The notes under the pieces were generated by a model, which had not been told where the DNA came from, searched no databases, and worked only from the letters and a program-made list of their open reading frames with translations. Below are positions 49,852 to 57,140 of a stretch of DNA of 64,000 nucleotides, one piece after another. The position numbers were made by a program, and so were the translations under genes. Within the stretch, counting starts at the first letter, position 1; every line of letters starts with the position of its first letter. Origin of the DNA: Oscillospiraceae bacterium MB24-C1 (lineage in GTDB: Bacteria > Bacillota > Clostridia > Oscillospirales > Ruminococcaceae); NCBI GenBank assembly GCA_030913685.1, contig CP133187.1, forward strand, positions 1,637,501 to 1,701,500. Direction: 5' to 3'.

Positions 49852-49872
49852 GTTAATCACCTTCTTTAAAAA

Positions 49873-49927
49873 TAAAAACCCGCAGAAAGATACACCACAC
49901 CTGTCAGTGTAGCATGCTCCCTGCGGG
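49873..49927 (-). terminator. Terminator-like hairpin directly before the MutS2-like ribosome binding site
   Basis: On the minus strand CCCGCAG (49927-49921) and CTGCGGG (49885-49879) enclose a 35-base inner region with a second pairing (TACAC/GTGTA), followed by TTTTTATTTTT and then the AAGAAGG site. It could end read-through from the upstream RNA or act as an attenuator. Confidence 0.65.
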
Positions 49928-49941
49928 CAAAAAATCAATAT

Positions 49942-50137
49942 AAAAAGATGGCGTGACAAGCACACCTTGTCACGCTTCTATATTGAGGCGGTTGAAGCAG
50001 TCTGTCAGGTATGTTCTACAAAAGGGTAACCTAAACCAGAGGGGCATTCCCCTCGTTCGGCCGACCTTTTGCGTCTCTATTTAATTAGAGATCACCATAA
50101 CAGACAATACGGACATCAACACGCCACCTTTTCTTTT
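49942..50137 (-). ncRNA. Unassigned structured RNA candidate (about 196 nt) with own promoter and terminator
   Basis: Start point near 50137 from the promoter at 50144-50172; 3' end after the perfect hairpin GCGTGACAAG-gtgtg-CTTGTCACGC (49951-49975) and a T-run. The 5' and 3' ends pair in three colinear blocks: GGTGG with CCGCC, TTGA with TCAA, and GTCTGTTA with TGACAGAC. Inside are a hairpin TCTCTA/TAGAGA and an arm closed by CAAAAGG/CCTTTTG, whose tip is GAGGGG-AATG-CCCCTC. No long open frame. Size and closed irregular rod resemble 6S RNA, but I cannot match it to that or to a riboswitch from memory. It lies upstream of the MutS2-like gene on the same strand. Confidence 0.6.
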
Positions 50138-50143
50138 TTCTTA

Positions 50144-50172
50144 AATATGACACAGTTTTTATTCTTTGTCAA
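50144..50172 (-). promoter_or_regulatory. Promoter for the structured RNA
   Basis: On the minus strand perfect TTGACA (50172-50167), 17-base spacer, CATATT (50149-50144). The only good promoter between the LUD gene and the MutS2-like gene on this strand. Confidence 0.65.
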
Positions 50173-50330
50173 GCGGCAATGTTCTGTTATCAGGAAATTG
50201 ATACCGTTACTAGATTTTTTATGCAAATAAAATGCGCGTCACGTTCTATAAAACAATGAGTCACGGGAGGCGCTACATATTTTTACAAAACCGAATCCAA
50301 TGTTCAAAATTTTCTAAGACGCTCAGATAG

Positions 50331-50948
50331 TTAAAATCCGTAGTCACCGTCAATAAATATGACCTTGATTCTGTCCTTGACAAACTGCCCCGCTATTAGA
50401 ACAAAATCGTTGCAAATACGCTGAGGGTGGTTGCAGTCCACGCACCGGCCCAGCTTGGCGCAGGGTGTTTCTTTTTCTAGGCGTTTGGCATCCAGTGGGG
50501 CGGCTACCTGCCGCGCACGATCAATAGCGGCCTCCAGTGTGTCTGCTAGCTTGTTGGTTCCGGTCACGACGATGACCTGTCTGGGGCCGTAGAGCATAGG
50601 TGCGACACGGCTACCGTTGCCATCAATGTTAAATAGCCTCCCGTCCGTCGTAACGGCATTGACACCGGTAAAAAAGGTATCGACACAAAAATTCTGTAGA
50701 TATATCTCACGCTTTTCTTCGGAGACCAGCCCCGGTCGGTGCTTATCTAAAAAACGGTAGGATCCGCTGCGTAGAAAATCAAACACTCCAGTCTGCGCCA
50801 GCGTCAGCGAATCGCCGCAACCGACGGTGTCCCCCTCTTTTAATAGAGTGGTAATAAGTGAAAGCAGCGCCTCAGGAGTGTCAACATAATAACCGCCCAT
50901 ATTATGCCGCTGCAAATTTTGAATTGTTTTTTTGATTCTTGTCTTCAT
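50331..50948 (-). CDS. LUD domain protein (LutC/YkgG-like)
   Basis: 205 residues of DUF162/LUD type: VGCGDSLTLAQTGVFDFL near residue 42, FFTGVNAVTTDGRLFNIDGNG near 92, then VIVVTGTNKL. The C-terminal segment has spaced cysteines (CAKLGRCVDCNHPQRICND) that are common in clostridial single-gene LUD proteins and may bind metal. The B and A partners of the lactate-utilisation complex are not next to it, so lactate oxidation should not be assumed. It is a single gene with the structured RNA promoter starting downstream of it. Confidence 0.87.
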   Translation of the reverse strand: MKTRIKKTIQNLQRHNMGGYYVDTPEALLSLITTLLKEGDTVGCGDSLTLAQTGVFDFLRSGSYRFLDKHRPGLVSEEKREIYLQNFCVDTFFTGVNAVTTDGRLFNIDGNGSRVAPMLYGPRQVIVVTGTNKLADTLEAAIDRARQVAAPLDAKRLEKETPCAKLGRCVDCNHPQRICNDFVLIAGQFVKDRIKVIFIDGDYGF

Positions 50949-51023
50949 ATGGTTTTACCCTCCTTTACGCCGCACAGGGCGGTTCGCAAACAATTTTATC
51001 ATTTCATTAGCGGTGTAGACTAG

Positions 51024-51107
51024 GCTACATTTATTGATGTGATTAACTCAGAGCGCATAGCCTTGGGCGGCGGTGTGGTACACCAGTGCTTTAACCATCG
51101 AATGGAT
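51024..51107 (+). pseudogene. Degenerate fragment of a ROK-family sugar kinase C-terminus
   Basis: Frame 51024-51107 reads IDVINSERIALGGGVVHQ, which matches the ROK sugar-kinase/fructokinase end pattern (SPxRIxLGGGVMxQ), but no start, no upstream kinase core and an in-frame stop just before it (51021-51023) are seen. A plus-strand terminator hairpin follows at 51223. The kinase body would have occupied the space now filled by the minus-strand LUD gene. Evidence is one short motif, so this is a tentative call. Confidence 0.35.
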
Positions 51108-51222
51108 ATTGCGGCGCAATCGTCCCACTCGTGTAGTAAAGCGTTATAGATAACGCTGTTTAAGCTTTCATACATACTAAGCACCGACTATTATGTGAAG
51201 CTTTATTTTTCTTAAAGCAAGT

Positions 51223-51254
51223 ACGCCGCCAGGTTTTATTCCAGCGGCGTTTTT
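51223..51254 (+). terminator. Plus-strand terminator next to the AraC gene end
   Basis: ACGCCGC (51223-51229) pairs with GCGGCGT (51244-51250), plus inner AGG/CC pairing, followed by TTTT on the plus strand. There is no plus-strand gene just upstream now, which fits a leftover terminator of the ROK remnant. On the minus strand it sits right after the AraC stop but without a T-run. The rest of 50949-51255 holds only the remnant and a small dyad (AGCGTTAT/ATAACGCT). Confidence 0.55.
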
Positions 51255-51255
51255 A

Positions 51256-52110
51256 TCAACCGTTTTGCTTAATGACCGGAACCCAGACCTCGTACCGTGT
51301 GTTTTCAGGTGTAGGATCGAAATAGACCTCCACATCGGGGCCGGTACTATACTCATAACCGGAGGTGGGTAGCCATTCGGTAATGATACGCTGCTCCAGT
51401 ACCTGAATCGAGGTACCGGTGCCCTGCCCAGTAAAGATGGCCCAGGTAGCGGCGGGAACCAAATATTCCTCAAAACCGTCGGCAGGCAGAGTGCTCGCCA
51501 CTGCGATATAATACCGCCACTGTTCTGCCGCCCCATTGCAGGCACTGATGCCCAGAACCCCTTTGGGCTGGCCGTTCATAAGGCCACACATTTTGGCGAT
51601 GCTGCCATCTTGCGCCGCTTTGGCCCACATTTTGGGTACCGTCTCAAAATTCTTTTCCATATCTTTGTCCATTTCCATACCCAGTCCCACAATACGAAAA
51701 GCTTCTTTTTTCTCGATTCTATAATCCATCTGTACCGCTCCTTTAATTGTAATTTGGAAGCTGATGGGTGGAAAGGATGTAAGAACCCTGCCTTTTTCTC
51801 TGGCCTGAGACGGAGCAAAACCATGTACACTCTGAAAAGCACGGTTAAAAGCGGTGGGCGAATCATAGCCGTACTTTGCGGCGATATCAATAATTTTTTG
51901 GTCTCCGCTTTGTAAATCCGCTGCTGCCCGGCTCTTCCGCCTGCGACGAATGTACTCCGACAGCGAAACCCCCGCCATATAGCCGAACATGCGCTGAAAA
52001 TGATAAGCCGAACAGCAAGCGATTCTGCCAAGCTGTTCATAATTCAGCTCGTCGGTGAGATGCTCTTCGATATAATTGATCGCAGCGTTGAGTCTTTTTA
52101 TCCAATCCAT
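51256..52110 (-). CDS. AraC family regulator with GyrI-like effector domain
   Basis: 284 residues from ATG 52110, with a GGGAG further upstream; an in-frame alternative at 52134 exists. The N-terminal AraC double helix-turn-helix (residues 1-100: YIEEHLTDELNYEQLGRIA and IIDIAAKYGYDSPTAFNRAF) is followed by a GyrI-like small-molecule binding domain (residues 130-284: FRIVGLGMEMDKDME, then YEYSTGPDVEVYFDP). Such regulators often respond to hydrophobic or drug-like ligands. It lies downstream of ywbE on the same strand but 91 bases away. Confidence 0.9.
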   Translation of the reverse strand: MDWIKRLNAAINYIEEHLTDELNYEQLGRIACCSAYHFQRMFGYMAGVSLSEYIRRRRKSRAAADLQSGDQKIIDIAAKYGYDSPTAFNRAFQSVHGFAPSQAREKGRVLTSFPPISFQITIKGAVQMDYRIEKKEAFRIVGLGMEMDKDMEKNFETVPKMWAKAAQDGSIAKMCGLMNGQPKGVLGISACNGAAEQWRYYIAVASTLPADGFEEYLVPAATWAIFTGQGTGTSIQVLEQRIITEWLPTSGYEYSTGPDVEVYFDPTPENTRYEVWVPVIKQNG

Positions 52111-52201
52111 CCGTATCGCACTCCCTTTAATCAAAGGATAACAGCTTTAGGCAAACCGTGTCCTCGCATTCTATGCACAAAAACGAGAGGCCTATACGCT
52201 A

Positions 52202-52393
52202 TTACAAAATCTCTTGTACCCGACCGACTTGGCCGTCTTCTAGCATCACCTTGATTCCGTGGGGGTGAAAGCTGCTCTTGGTCAGTATTCTCCCCACAAC
52301 CCCCTCAGTTAGTTTTCCGGTGCGCTGATCTGCTTTTAGCACGATGTTGACTCTGGCACCAATGTTGATATCCGTCCTGTTTTGTCCTTTCAA
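52202..52393 (-). CDS. ywbE: YwbE family protein
   Basis: 63 residues matching the small YwbE/DUF2196 family: RTDINIGARVNIVLKADQRT near the start and VGRILTKSSFHPHGIKVML in the middle, ending in GQVGRVQEIL. The fold is a short beta-barrel of unknown function; the conserved name comes from Bacillus. The ATG overlaps the VOC gene stop (4 bases), so it is the last member of the overlapping chain that begins with the YjbR gene. Confidence 0.93.
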   Translation of the reverse strand: MKGQNRTDINIGARVNIVLKADQRTGKLTEGVVGRILTKSSFHPHGIKVMLEDGQVGRVQEIL

Positions 52394-52866
52394 AATACAT
52401 CCTCCCTATTTGCCAGAATAAAGGCTTCCGGCACCTCCATACGCCGGGCAGTCTCTGCCACCGTCATGCCACCCGCCAGAAAGCGGCGCACGACCACCGC
52501 CATATTTTCGCCCACCTCGACAATGTGCCCGTCGGGGTCGTAAAGCCGTACCACCCGCTGGCCCCAGCGGTGTTCCTTGAGCGGATGGACATAGTGAATG
52601 TTCGGCCAGTTCGCCAGCTTTTCGAGAAATACATCAAGGTCATCTTCTTCAAAATAAAGCTCGGCGGCGTTGTGGCCAAACCGAATCTCACCGGCAGGTT
52701 TGTTTACAAAACCTTGCCAACTTTCCAAAGTCTGCAAGGAAATTACATTAGAAAGCGTAATATTCGCACCAAAGTCAGCCGTAACCTCCATCCCCAGCAA
52801 CTGACAATAAAATTGTTTTGCGCGCACCATGTCGGAGACAGCCAATAGTGTGCATTCATACTTCAT
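52390..52866 (-). CDS. VOC (glyoxalase/dioxygenase-like) protein with C-terminal helix-turn-helix-like tail
   Basis: 158 residues. A VOC fold spans residues 1-120 (LAVSDMVRAKQFYCQLLGM, then VRLYDPDGHIVEVGEN with the usual metal/substrate Glu). The tail (FLAGGMTVAETARRMEVPEAFI) resembles a short helix-turn-helix and is an odd addition to such proteins. Enzymatic role unknown. Flavodoxin lies one base upstream, and the start is within the overlapping chain. Confidence 0.83.
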   Translation of the reverse strand: MKYECTLLAVSDMVRAKQFYCQLLGMEVTADFGANITLSNVISLQTLESWQGFVNKPAGEIRFGHNAAELYFEEDDLDVFLEKLANWPNIHYVHPLKEHRWGQRVVRLYDPDGHIVEVGENMAVVVRRFLAGGMTVAETARRMEVPEAFILANREDVF

Positions 52867-53256
52867 TTAAAGCTCCTTTGGCGCAGAGATTTCTTTGCCG
52901 ACCAGATCAATCACCTTAGCAAAGCCTGTCCTGTCCTTGATGGTGCTGCTAATAGAGGTTGGGATGGCGGTAATGCGCGTCTTGCCGACCGTGTCAATAA
53001 AGGTTTTAACAGCAGGGGGAAAGGTATCTGCCCAGACTGGAAACACCAGAATAATAGGCTGATTCACAGTCGGTTCAGGGTAATTTACAGAGACACCTTT
53101 TTTATTAATCGACATAAAACAGGCCTTAATAAAACCTATCGCGCCCGCCCAGTTTTTCCCGTCTTCAATTCGCTGAGCAGTTACGCCGTAGCGTTCGGCC
53201 AGTGCTTCGGCAATTTTTTTACTGCGGTTGGTACGGGTAAAGTAATAAACCTGCAT
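52867..53256 (-). CDS. Short flavodoxin-like protein
   Basis: 129 residues, shorter than the usual 140-170 of flavodoxins. The FMN phosphate loop is visible as TRTNRSKKIA near residue 7, and the central strand LVFPVWADTFPPAVKTFID contains the usual aromatic next to FMN. The C-terminal part is compressed, so FMN binding is likely but not certain. It lies between the double-GNAT gene and the VOC gene with almost no spacing. Confidence 0.8.
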   Translation of the reverse strand: MQVYYFTRTNRSKKIAEALAERYGVTAQRIEDGKNWAGAIGFIKACFMSINKKGVSVNYPEPTVNQPIILVFPVWADTFPPAVKTFIDTVGKTRITAIPTSISSTIKDRTGFAKVIDLVGKEISAPKEL

Positions 53257-53260
53257 AGTT

Positions 53261-54223
53261 TTACTCCTTATTATAGTCTATCGCGTAAACGAGATGCAGC
53301 ATCTCTTTTCCGTTGACATTTTTGACATACTGCCCCACCACGCGCATACCCAGTCGTTTGGCAACCCTGCGCGAGGCGGTATTTTCCGGGCGGATGACCG
53401 CCACCACCCGAGTCGCACCCAATGCAGCAAAGGCATAGTCAAGCCAGCTTCTTACGCCTTCGTTGGCATAGCCTTTCCCCCAGTAGTTCCTTGCCAGAAT
53501 GTAACCCACCCCCAATTGGATATCGCCGTCAATATCTTCGTTAAGCAGCCCCATCAAGCCAACCAACGCGCCGCTTTGTTTATCTATGGCGGCATAATAG
53601 GCATAGCCATCGTGGGCATATCGCATCTGACAGCGGTCAATCCATTGTGTAATTTGGGCGTCGTTAAAACCATACTCCCACGCATACATCGTTTCAGGAT
53701 CGCCCAGAATAGGGCGCAAAGTATCATGGTCGGCATGAGATAGGCGCCGAAAACCCAAGCGCGGCGTTTCCAGCACCCATAGCGGGCGTTTTAACACCAC
53801 TCTATCGACAATCTGAACCCCTGCCTCGACAATGGGGTGGTCATAGTAATCGGTAAAATAATTTTTAATGCGGTGACTTTCGGAAAACCCAGAGCAAAAA
53901 TAAAACGGTAGCGTTCTAGGACTATCCCCCGTGCCTACAAGCATGGTATGGTGGCTTGCTCCATAACGGCGAGCCATATCTTCCACCATACGCCTGCCGA
54001 TACCTTGCCGCTGCCGATCTGGTACCACGGCAAGATTTTGAAGCTCACAGACACCGTCCCCCTCATCGGTGACGACCGCTACTGCAACAGGGTTGCCCGA
54101 TTCAAACAGCACAAACAGTGTACCTCGTTCAAGGTAGCGATCAACCATGTTCTCCTGTTCGTCGGCCAGCAGCAAAAGATCAAGATATTGCTTTTTATCT
54201 TGATCGACCTCTTTAATACTCAC
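53261..54223 (-). CDS. Tandem (double) GNAT acetyltransferase
   Basis: 320 residues with two complete GNAT domains. The first (residues 1-125) has NLAVVPDRQRQGIGRRMVED; the second (about 150-315) is RimJ/RimL-like, opening ETPRLGFRRLSHADHDTL and with GYILARNYWGKGYANEGVRS and a final NTASRRVAKRLGM. The fusion may link two acyl-transfer steps or one catalytic and one regulatory domain. The ThpR 3' end overlaps its start by 11 bases. Confidence 0.88.
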   Translation of the reverse strand: MSIKEVDQDKKQYLDLLLLADEQENMVDRYLERGTLFVLFESGNPVAVAVVTDEGDGVCELQNLAVVPDRQRQGIGRRMVEDMARRYGASHHTMLVGTGDSPRTLPFYFCSGFSESHRIKNYFTDYYDHPIVEAGVQIVDRVVLKRPLWVLETPRLGFRRLSHADHDTLRPILGDPETMYAWEYGFNDAQITQWIDRCQMRYAHDGYAYYAAIDKQSGALVGLMGLLNEDIDGDIQLGVGYILARNYWGKGYANEGVRSWLDYAFAALGATRVVAVIRPENTASRRVAKRLGMRVVGQYVKNVNGKEMLHLVYAIDYNKE

Positions 54224-54758
54224 GGTATTTTACCCCCCCGCTAAATTGCTCGGTGTATATCAACTTTCCAGAAATACGCTCAGAGCGCATGAGGCTAACG
54301 ACATTAATCTGCGTGGAAAAGGCTGGGCCTAACAGCGCGCCGCGGTCGGGCAGCGCAGTGAGTCGAACCTCGCGTGCCAGCGTAATGTGGGGCGCAAATC
54401 GGCGATCATCTAGGCGAAATCCCGCATCAGCCAAGCGATCGGACAGCTCTTTTTGCAACGACAGAAGCGGCCTGCTTTCCGCAAGACCAATCCACCAAAG
54501 ATCACCGCCGTCTCGCTTAAAGCGCCCGACATGGTCAAAGGTTAGTGTCATTGGTTGGACGGCAGTCTTATTCATCGCGTCACAAATAGCATCCACTCGT
54601 TCAGATGCAACCTCTCCCAAAAAAGCCAGCGTCAAATGCAGATTTTCCGGCCTGGAAAAATTGCCCATCCCCAGTTCTCGTAGCCGCTGCTGCACAGCAA
54701 GAATGTTTTGATGCGCTTCTTCGTCAAAGTTGATGGCAATAAAAAGTCGCAAGGTCAC
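54213..54758 (-). CDS. thpR: RNA 2',3'-cyclic phosphodiesterase (2H family)
   Basis: 181 residues with the two HxTx motifs of 2H phosphoesterases, HLTLAFLG near residue 42 and HITLAREV near 126. The N-terminus MTLRLFIAINFDEEAHQNI is typical of ThpR/LigT. It opens 2',3'-cyclic phosphates on RNA ends; the physiological role in bacteria is unclear. Overlaps the YaiI gene stop by 4 bases upstream. Confidence 0.92.
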   Translation of the reverse strand: MTLRLFIAINFDEEAHQNILAVQQRLRELGMGNFSRPENLHLTLAFLGEVASERVDAICDAMNKTAVQPMTLTFDHVGRFKRDGGDLWWIGLAESRPLLSLQKELSDRLADAGFRLDDRRFAPHITLAREVRLTALPDRGALLGPAFSTQINVVSLMRSERISGKLIYTEQFSGGVKYREY

Positions 54759-55195
54759 GCCTCCTCCAAAAGTTTAGTCAACGCCCACACAAAGGCACCG
54801 TCCTGCTCCGGCGTCCGCTTTTTGGGACCTTTAAGTCGTCCGCCGCTGTTTCGAATCTTCTTTGCCGTGTGCCGGGCGAGCAATAACCCGTCTATGTTTT
54901 CAGGCGTATACGTCATGCCGTCTTGGTTAATTACCCGCGTATCCCGCGCCAGGCACATCGCCGCAAGGCCATAGTCCTGCGTCACCACAATATCGCCCGG
55001 CTGCACCAGATTGACCAGCGCAAAATCGACGCTATCTGCCCCTTTTGAAAAGACCAACGTCTGTGCGCCGGGCTTTTCAAAACGGTGGGCTGTGTCGCAG
55101 AGAATCAGGCAAGGTGCTTTAAATTGTTTAGCCAATGCCACCGTTTCGTCCACCACTGGGCATCCGTCCGCGTCGATGAGAATTCGGCAGTTCAC
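54755..55195 (-). CDS. YaiI/YqxD family protein (DUF188)
   Basis: 146 residues: MNCRILIDADGCPVVDETV at the start, then the acidic nuclease-like strand PGDIVVTQDYGLAAMCL and a basic C-terminus (GGRLKGPKKRT). The family resembles PIN-like nucleases by its early and mid acidic residues and is widespread in bacteria, without an assigned function. Start and stop codons overlap the neighbours by 4 bases on both sides, so it is firmly inside the YjbR-to-ywbE operon. Confidence 0.92.
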   Translation of the reverse strand: MNCRILIDADGCPVVDETVALAKQFKAPCLILCDTAHRFEKPGAQTLVFSKGADSVDFALVNLVQPGDIVVTQDYGLAAMCLARDTRVINQDGMTYTPENIDGLLLARHTAKKIRNSGGRLKGPKKRTPEQDGAFVWALTKLLEEA

Positions 55196-55581
55196 TTTGA
55201 ATCCTCCAAAATTTCCTTTTGCAGCTTTTTGGTCAGCTTCTCAAAGACCAGGCGATAGGAATCGTCGCACATTTGCCTGAGCTGTTCGTCAGAAAGACTG
55301 CCGCCCAAATCCACCGAATTCCAGCAGCGCTTATCGCTGTAAAAGCCGGGCAGCACTTCTTGATGCGTTTTGCGCAGCATATCGGCTAGCATCGGGTCAC
55401 ACTTAAGGTTTATAATATCTTTTTCGGCATAGGCGGGGTCGTATTTATCGGAGGGGTGCATTACGGCGGCAAAAAGCTTGCCACCCACCTGATAGCGAAG
55501 CCATTGCCACTCCTCTTTAAAATCCTTGGTTGTGCCGGGCTTTGATAGTAGATAGTCATCCAGCCATTCGTAGCGATTCAT
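55192..55581 (-). CDS. MmcQ/YjbR family protein
   Basis: 129 residues with the YjbR double-wing fold pattern: SKPGTTKDFKEEWQWLRYQV, KLFAAVMHP, then LKCDPMLADMLR and a late WNSVDLGGSLSDEQLRQM. Proteins of this family are called DNA-binding by fold, but biochemical evidence is slight. It is the first gene of the overlapping minus-strand chain ending at ywbE. GGGAAG precedes the ATG. Confidence 0.88.
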   Translation of the reverse strand: MNRYEWLDDYLLSKPGTTKDFKEEWQWLRYQVGGKLFAAVMHPSDKYDPAYAEKDIINLKCDPMLADMLRKTHQEVLPGFYSDKRCWNSVDLGGSLSDEQLRQMCDDSYRLVFEKLTKKLQKEILEDSK

Positions 55582-55739
55582 ATTTTTCTTCCCTTTTCCT
55601 TATCTACACAGTTTAAGCTTTCTGCACCAATTTTATCACGACCTGGGGCATTTTTCCACTCGTTACTACCCTAACCACAAATAAAAACTTGCACAGGCGT
55701 TAACCGTTAAGGGCGTCTATGAGCTTAATGTGCAAATGT

Positions 55740-56213
55740 TCATTCTCTATGGCTTTGAAATTTTCCAGACAAAGTGGCCTGCTGCAATATATGTCCCTCA
55801 ATTTTGTTTAAAAGGTCTCTTTTTTTACTACTGGCGGTTAAATTTATGTTGCTATCTAAAATATAAATAGTAAACACATATGTATGAATGCATTTAAGCG
55901 GTGGCTTTGGTCCTTTATATTTATTTCTTCCATAGCCAACACCTTGAGTTGCACCTAGGTAATCCACATATTTGCCATGGGGTATCCCCTCTGGAATAGA
56001 CGACCGTATAGGTATATTCCATATTACCCAATGGTTATAGTTTGGAAAAATAGGATGCGATGCATCATCTAATGTAATTGCAATTGATTTTGCATTTGGC
56101 ACGATATCATATATTTTAAAATCGGGAGATATATCTGCTCCACGAGCCGTATATCTTATAGGTATCCATCCACCTTGATCAAACGCTTTGCTCTTAACCT
56201 TTAATTGCCCCAT
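55740..56213 (-). CDS. YbhB/YbcL (PEBP, Raf-kinase-inhibitor-like) protein
   Basis: 157 residues from ATG 56213 with GGAGGATG 7 bases ahead. PEBP pocket segments are visible: ARGADISPDFKI, ITLDDASHPIFPN and HWVIWNIP, followed by YGRNKYKGPKPP and HTYVFTIYILD. Binds anionic groups in known relatives; function unclear. The codon usage is clearly more AT-rich than its neighbours and it lies next to a tRNA gene, so it may be a late acquisition. No signal peptide, so it is a cytoplasmic member. Confidence 0.9.
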   Translation of the reverse strand: MGQLKVKSKAFDQGGWIPIRYTARGADISPDFKIYDIVPNAKSIAITLDDASHPIFPNYNHWVIWNIPIRSSIPEGIPHGKYVDYLGATQGVGYGRNKYKGPKPPLKCIHTYVFTIYILDSNINLTASSKKRDLLNKIEGHILQQATLSGKFQSHRE

Positions 56214-56267
56214 GACATCATCCTCCAATAATTGGCTTTTCACCTTCAATCTAAATATAACATAAAA

Positions 56268-56311
56268 ATCAGACTAAAGCAGATACAAAAATGCATCTAT
56301 TTTAGTCTGAT
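56268..56311 (-). terminator. tRNA-Arg terminator
   Basis: ATCAGACTAAA (56268-56278) pairs with TTTAGTCTGAT (56301-56311), with inner AGAT/ATCT; the minus strand continues TTTTTAT. Confidence 0.8.
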
Positions 56312-56316
56312 GACCT

Positions 56317-56393
56317 TGGTGTCCCCGGCGCGATTCGAACGCGCGGCCTTTCGCTTAGGAGGCGAACGCTCTATCCAGCTGAGCTACGGAGAC
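56317..56393 (-). tRNA. tRNA-Arg (anticodon CCT)
   Basis: 77 bases including encoded CCA. Acceptor GTCTCCG pairs with CGGGGAC (one G-U), discriminator A. The anticodon stem TTCGC/GCGAA encloses loop CTCCTAA, giving CCT (arginine). D-loop AGCTCAGCTGGATAGAGC and T-loop GTTCGAATC are canonical. Confidence 0.97.
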
Positions 56394-56419
56394 AAAAATA
56401 TTTATAAAAACCATAGCTG

Positions 56420-56449
56420 ATTATATAATGTTCAGGCTGTTATTGTCAA
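56420..56449 (-). promoter_or_regulatory. tRNA-Arg promoter
   Basis: On the minus strand perfect TTGACA (56449-56444), 18-base spacer, perfect TATAAT (56425-56420), 27 bases before the mature tRNA. Confidence 0.8.
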
Positions 56450-56609
56450 GGAATCAACCACTGAAGCAACACGCTTTAATCCCCCATTTTTTTGTGAAAA
56501 AAATAAAAGCAATTCGCTTTTGCGTCTAAAAATACTTGAAGCTCTTTTCCAAACGGGTAAAAGGTGTTATATTAGACAAGATAAACGTGTAGTTTCACGG
56601 AGGCAAAAC

Positions 56610-57035
56610 ATGAAGAGAGAAAAATCTTGCGGAGCTTTGGTATATCGTTATGACAGCGGGCGGCTGCTGCTGTTACTGCTGCGCCATCGGCACGGCGGGC
56701 ATTGGTCCTTTCCGAAAGGGCATGTAGAGGGCGCCGAGACAGAAGTTGAGACAGCGCTACGCGAAGTACGCGAAGAAACCGGCCTGCACGTTTCGCTTCA
56801 ACAAGGCTTTCGGCATACTGTAGAATATTATCCAAAGCCTGGCGTAAAAAAACAGGTAGTTTATTTTTTAGGCAAAGCACTGCCGAACGAACCCGCGGTG
56901 CGTCAAGAGATTGAAATCAGCGAATTAAAATGGGTCGAATGGGACGAGGCTTTCCGCTGCGTGACATTTAAAAACGATAAAGACCTTCTAAATATGGCCA
57001 AAGCGCATTTAAAACCAGAAAATGCCGTCTGTTAA
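56610..57035 (+). CDS. Nudix hydrolase (dinucleoside polyphosphate type)
   Basis: 141 residues from ATG 56610, with ACGGAGG upstream (the frame is open to 56520 without a site). The Nudix box is complete: GHVEGAETEVETALREVREE with TGL after it (Gx5Ex7REUxEExGU). The beginning KSCGALVYRYDSGRLLLLLL resembles diadenosine tetraphosphate pyrophosphatases. It probably cleans up nucleotide derivatives such as Ap4A. It is a single gene with a shared convergent terminator. Confidence 0.9.
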   Translation: MKREKSCGALVYRYDSGRLLLLLLRHRHGGHWSFPKGHVEGAETEVETALREVREETGLHVSLQQGFRHTVEYYPKPGVKKQVVYFLGKALPNEPAVRQEIEISELKWVEWDEAFRCVTFKNDKDLLNMAKAHLKPENAVC

Positions 57036-57085
57036 GTGGCAAACATAAATGTCATCGTCCACCCTTCGCGCCCGGCATGAAAAAA

Positions 57086-57122
57086 AGAGCAAGGGAAGAC
57101 ATAGATCGTCCTCCCTTGCTTT
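57086..57122. terminator. Convergent terminator between Nudix gene and small membrane protein
   Basis: AGCAAGGGA (57088-57096) pairs with TCCCTTGCT (57112-57120), with inner GAC/GTC. T-rich runs follow on both strands. Confidence 0.8.
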
Positions 57123-57140
57123 TACCCGGCGCGCCGTTAT

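Noticed and set aside
49942-50137. Firm naming of the structured RNA as 6S RNA
   Set aside because: The size and end-pairing fit, but I could not recall a sequence-level match, and there is a three-way junction rather than the plain central bubble; left unassigned.
51177-51545. 122-codon minus-strand frame overlapping the AraC gene
   Set aside because: It is the alternative frame of the AraC/GyrI gene with no start signal and passes through the hairpin at 51223-51250.
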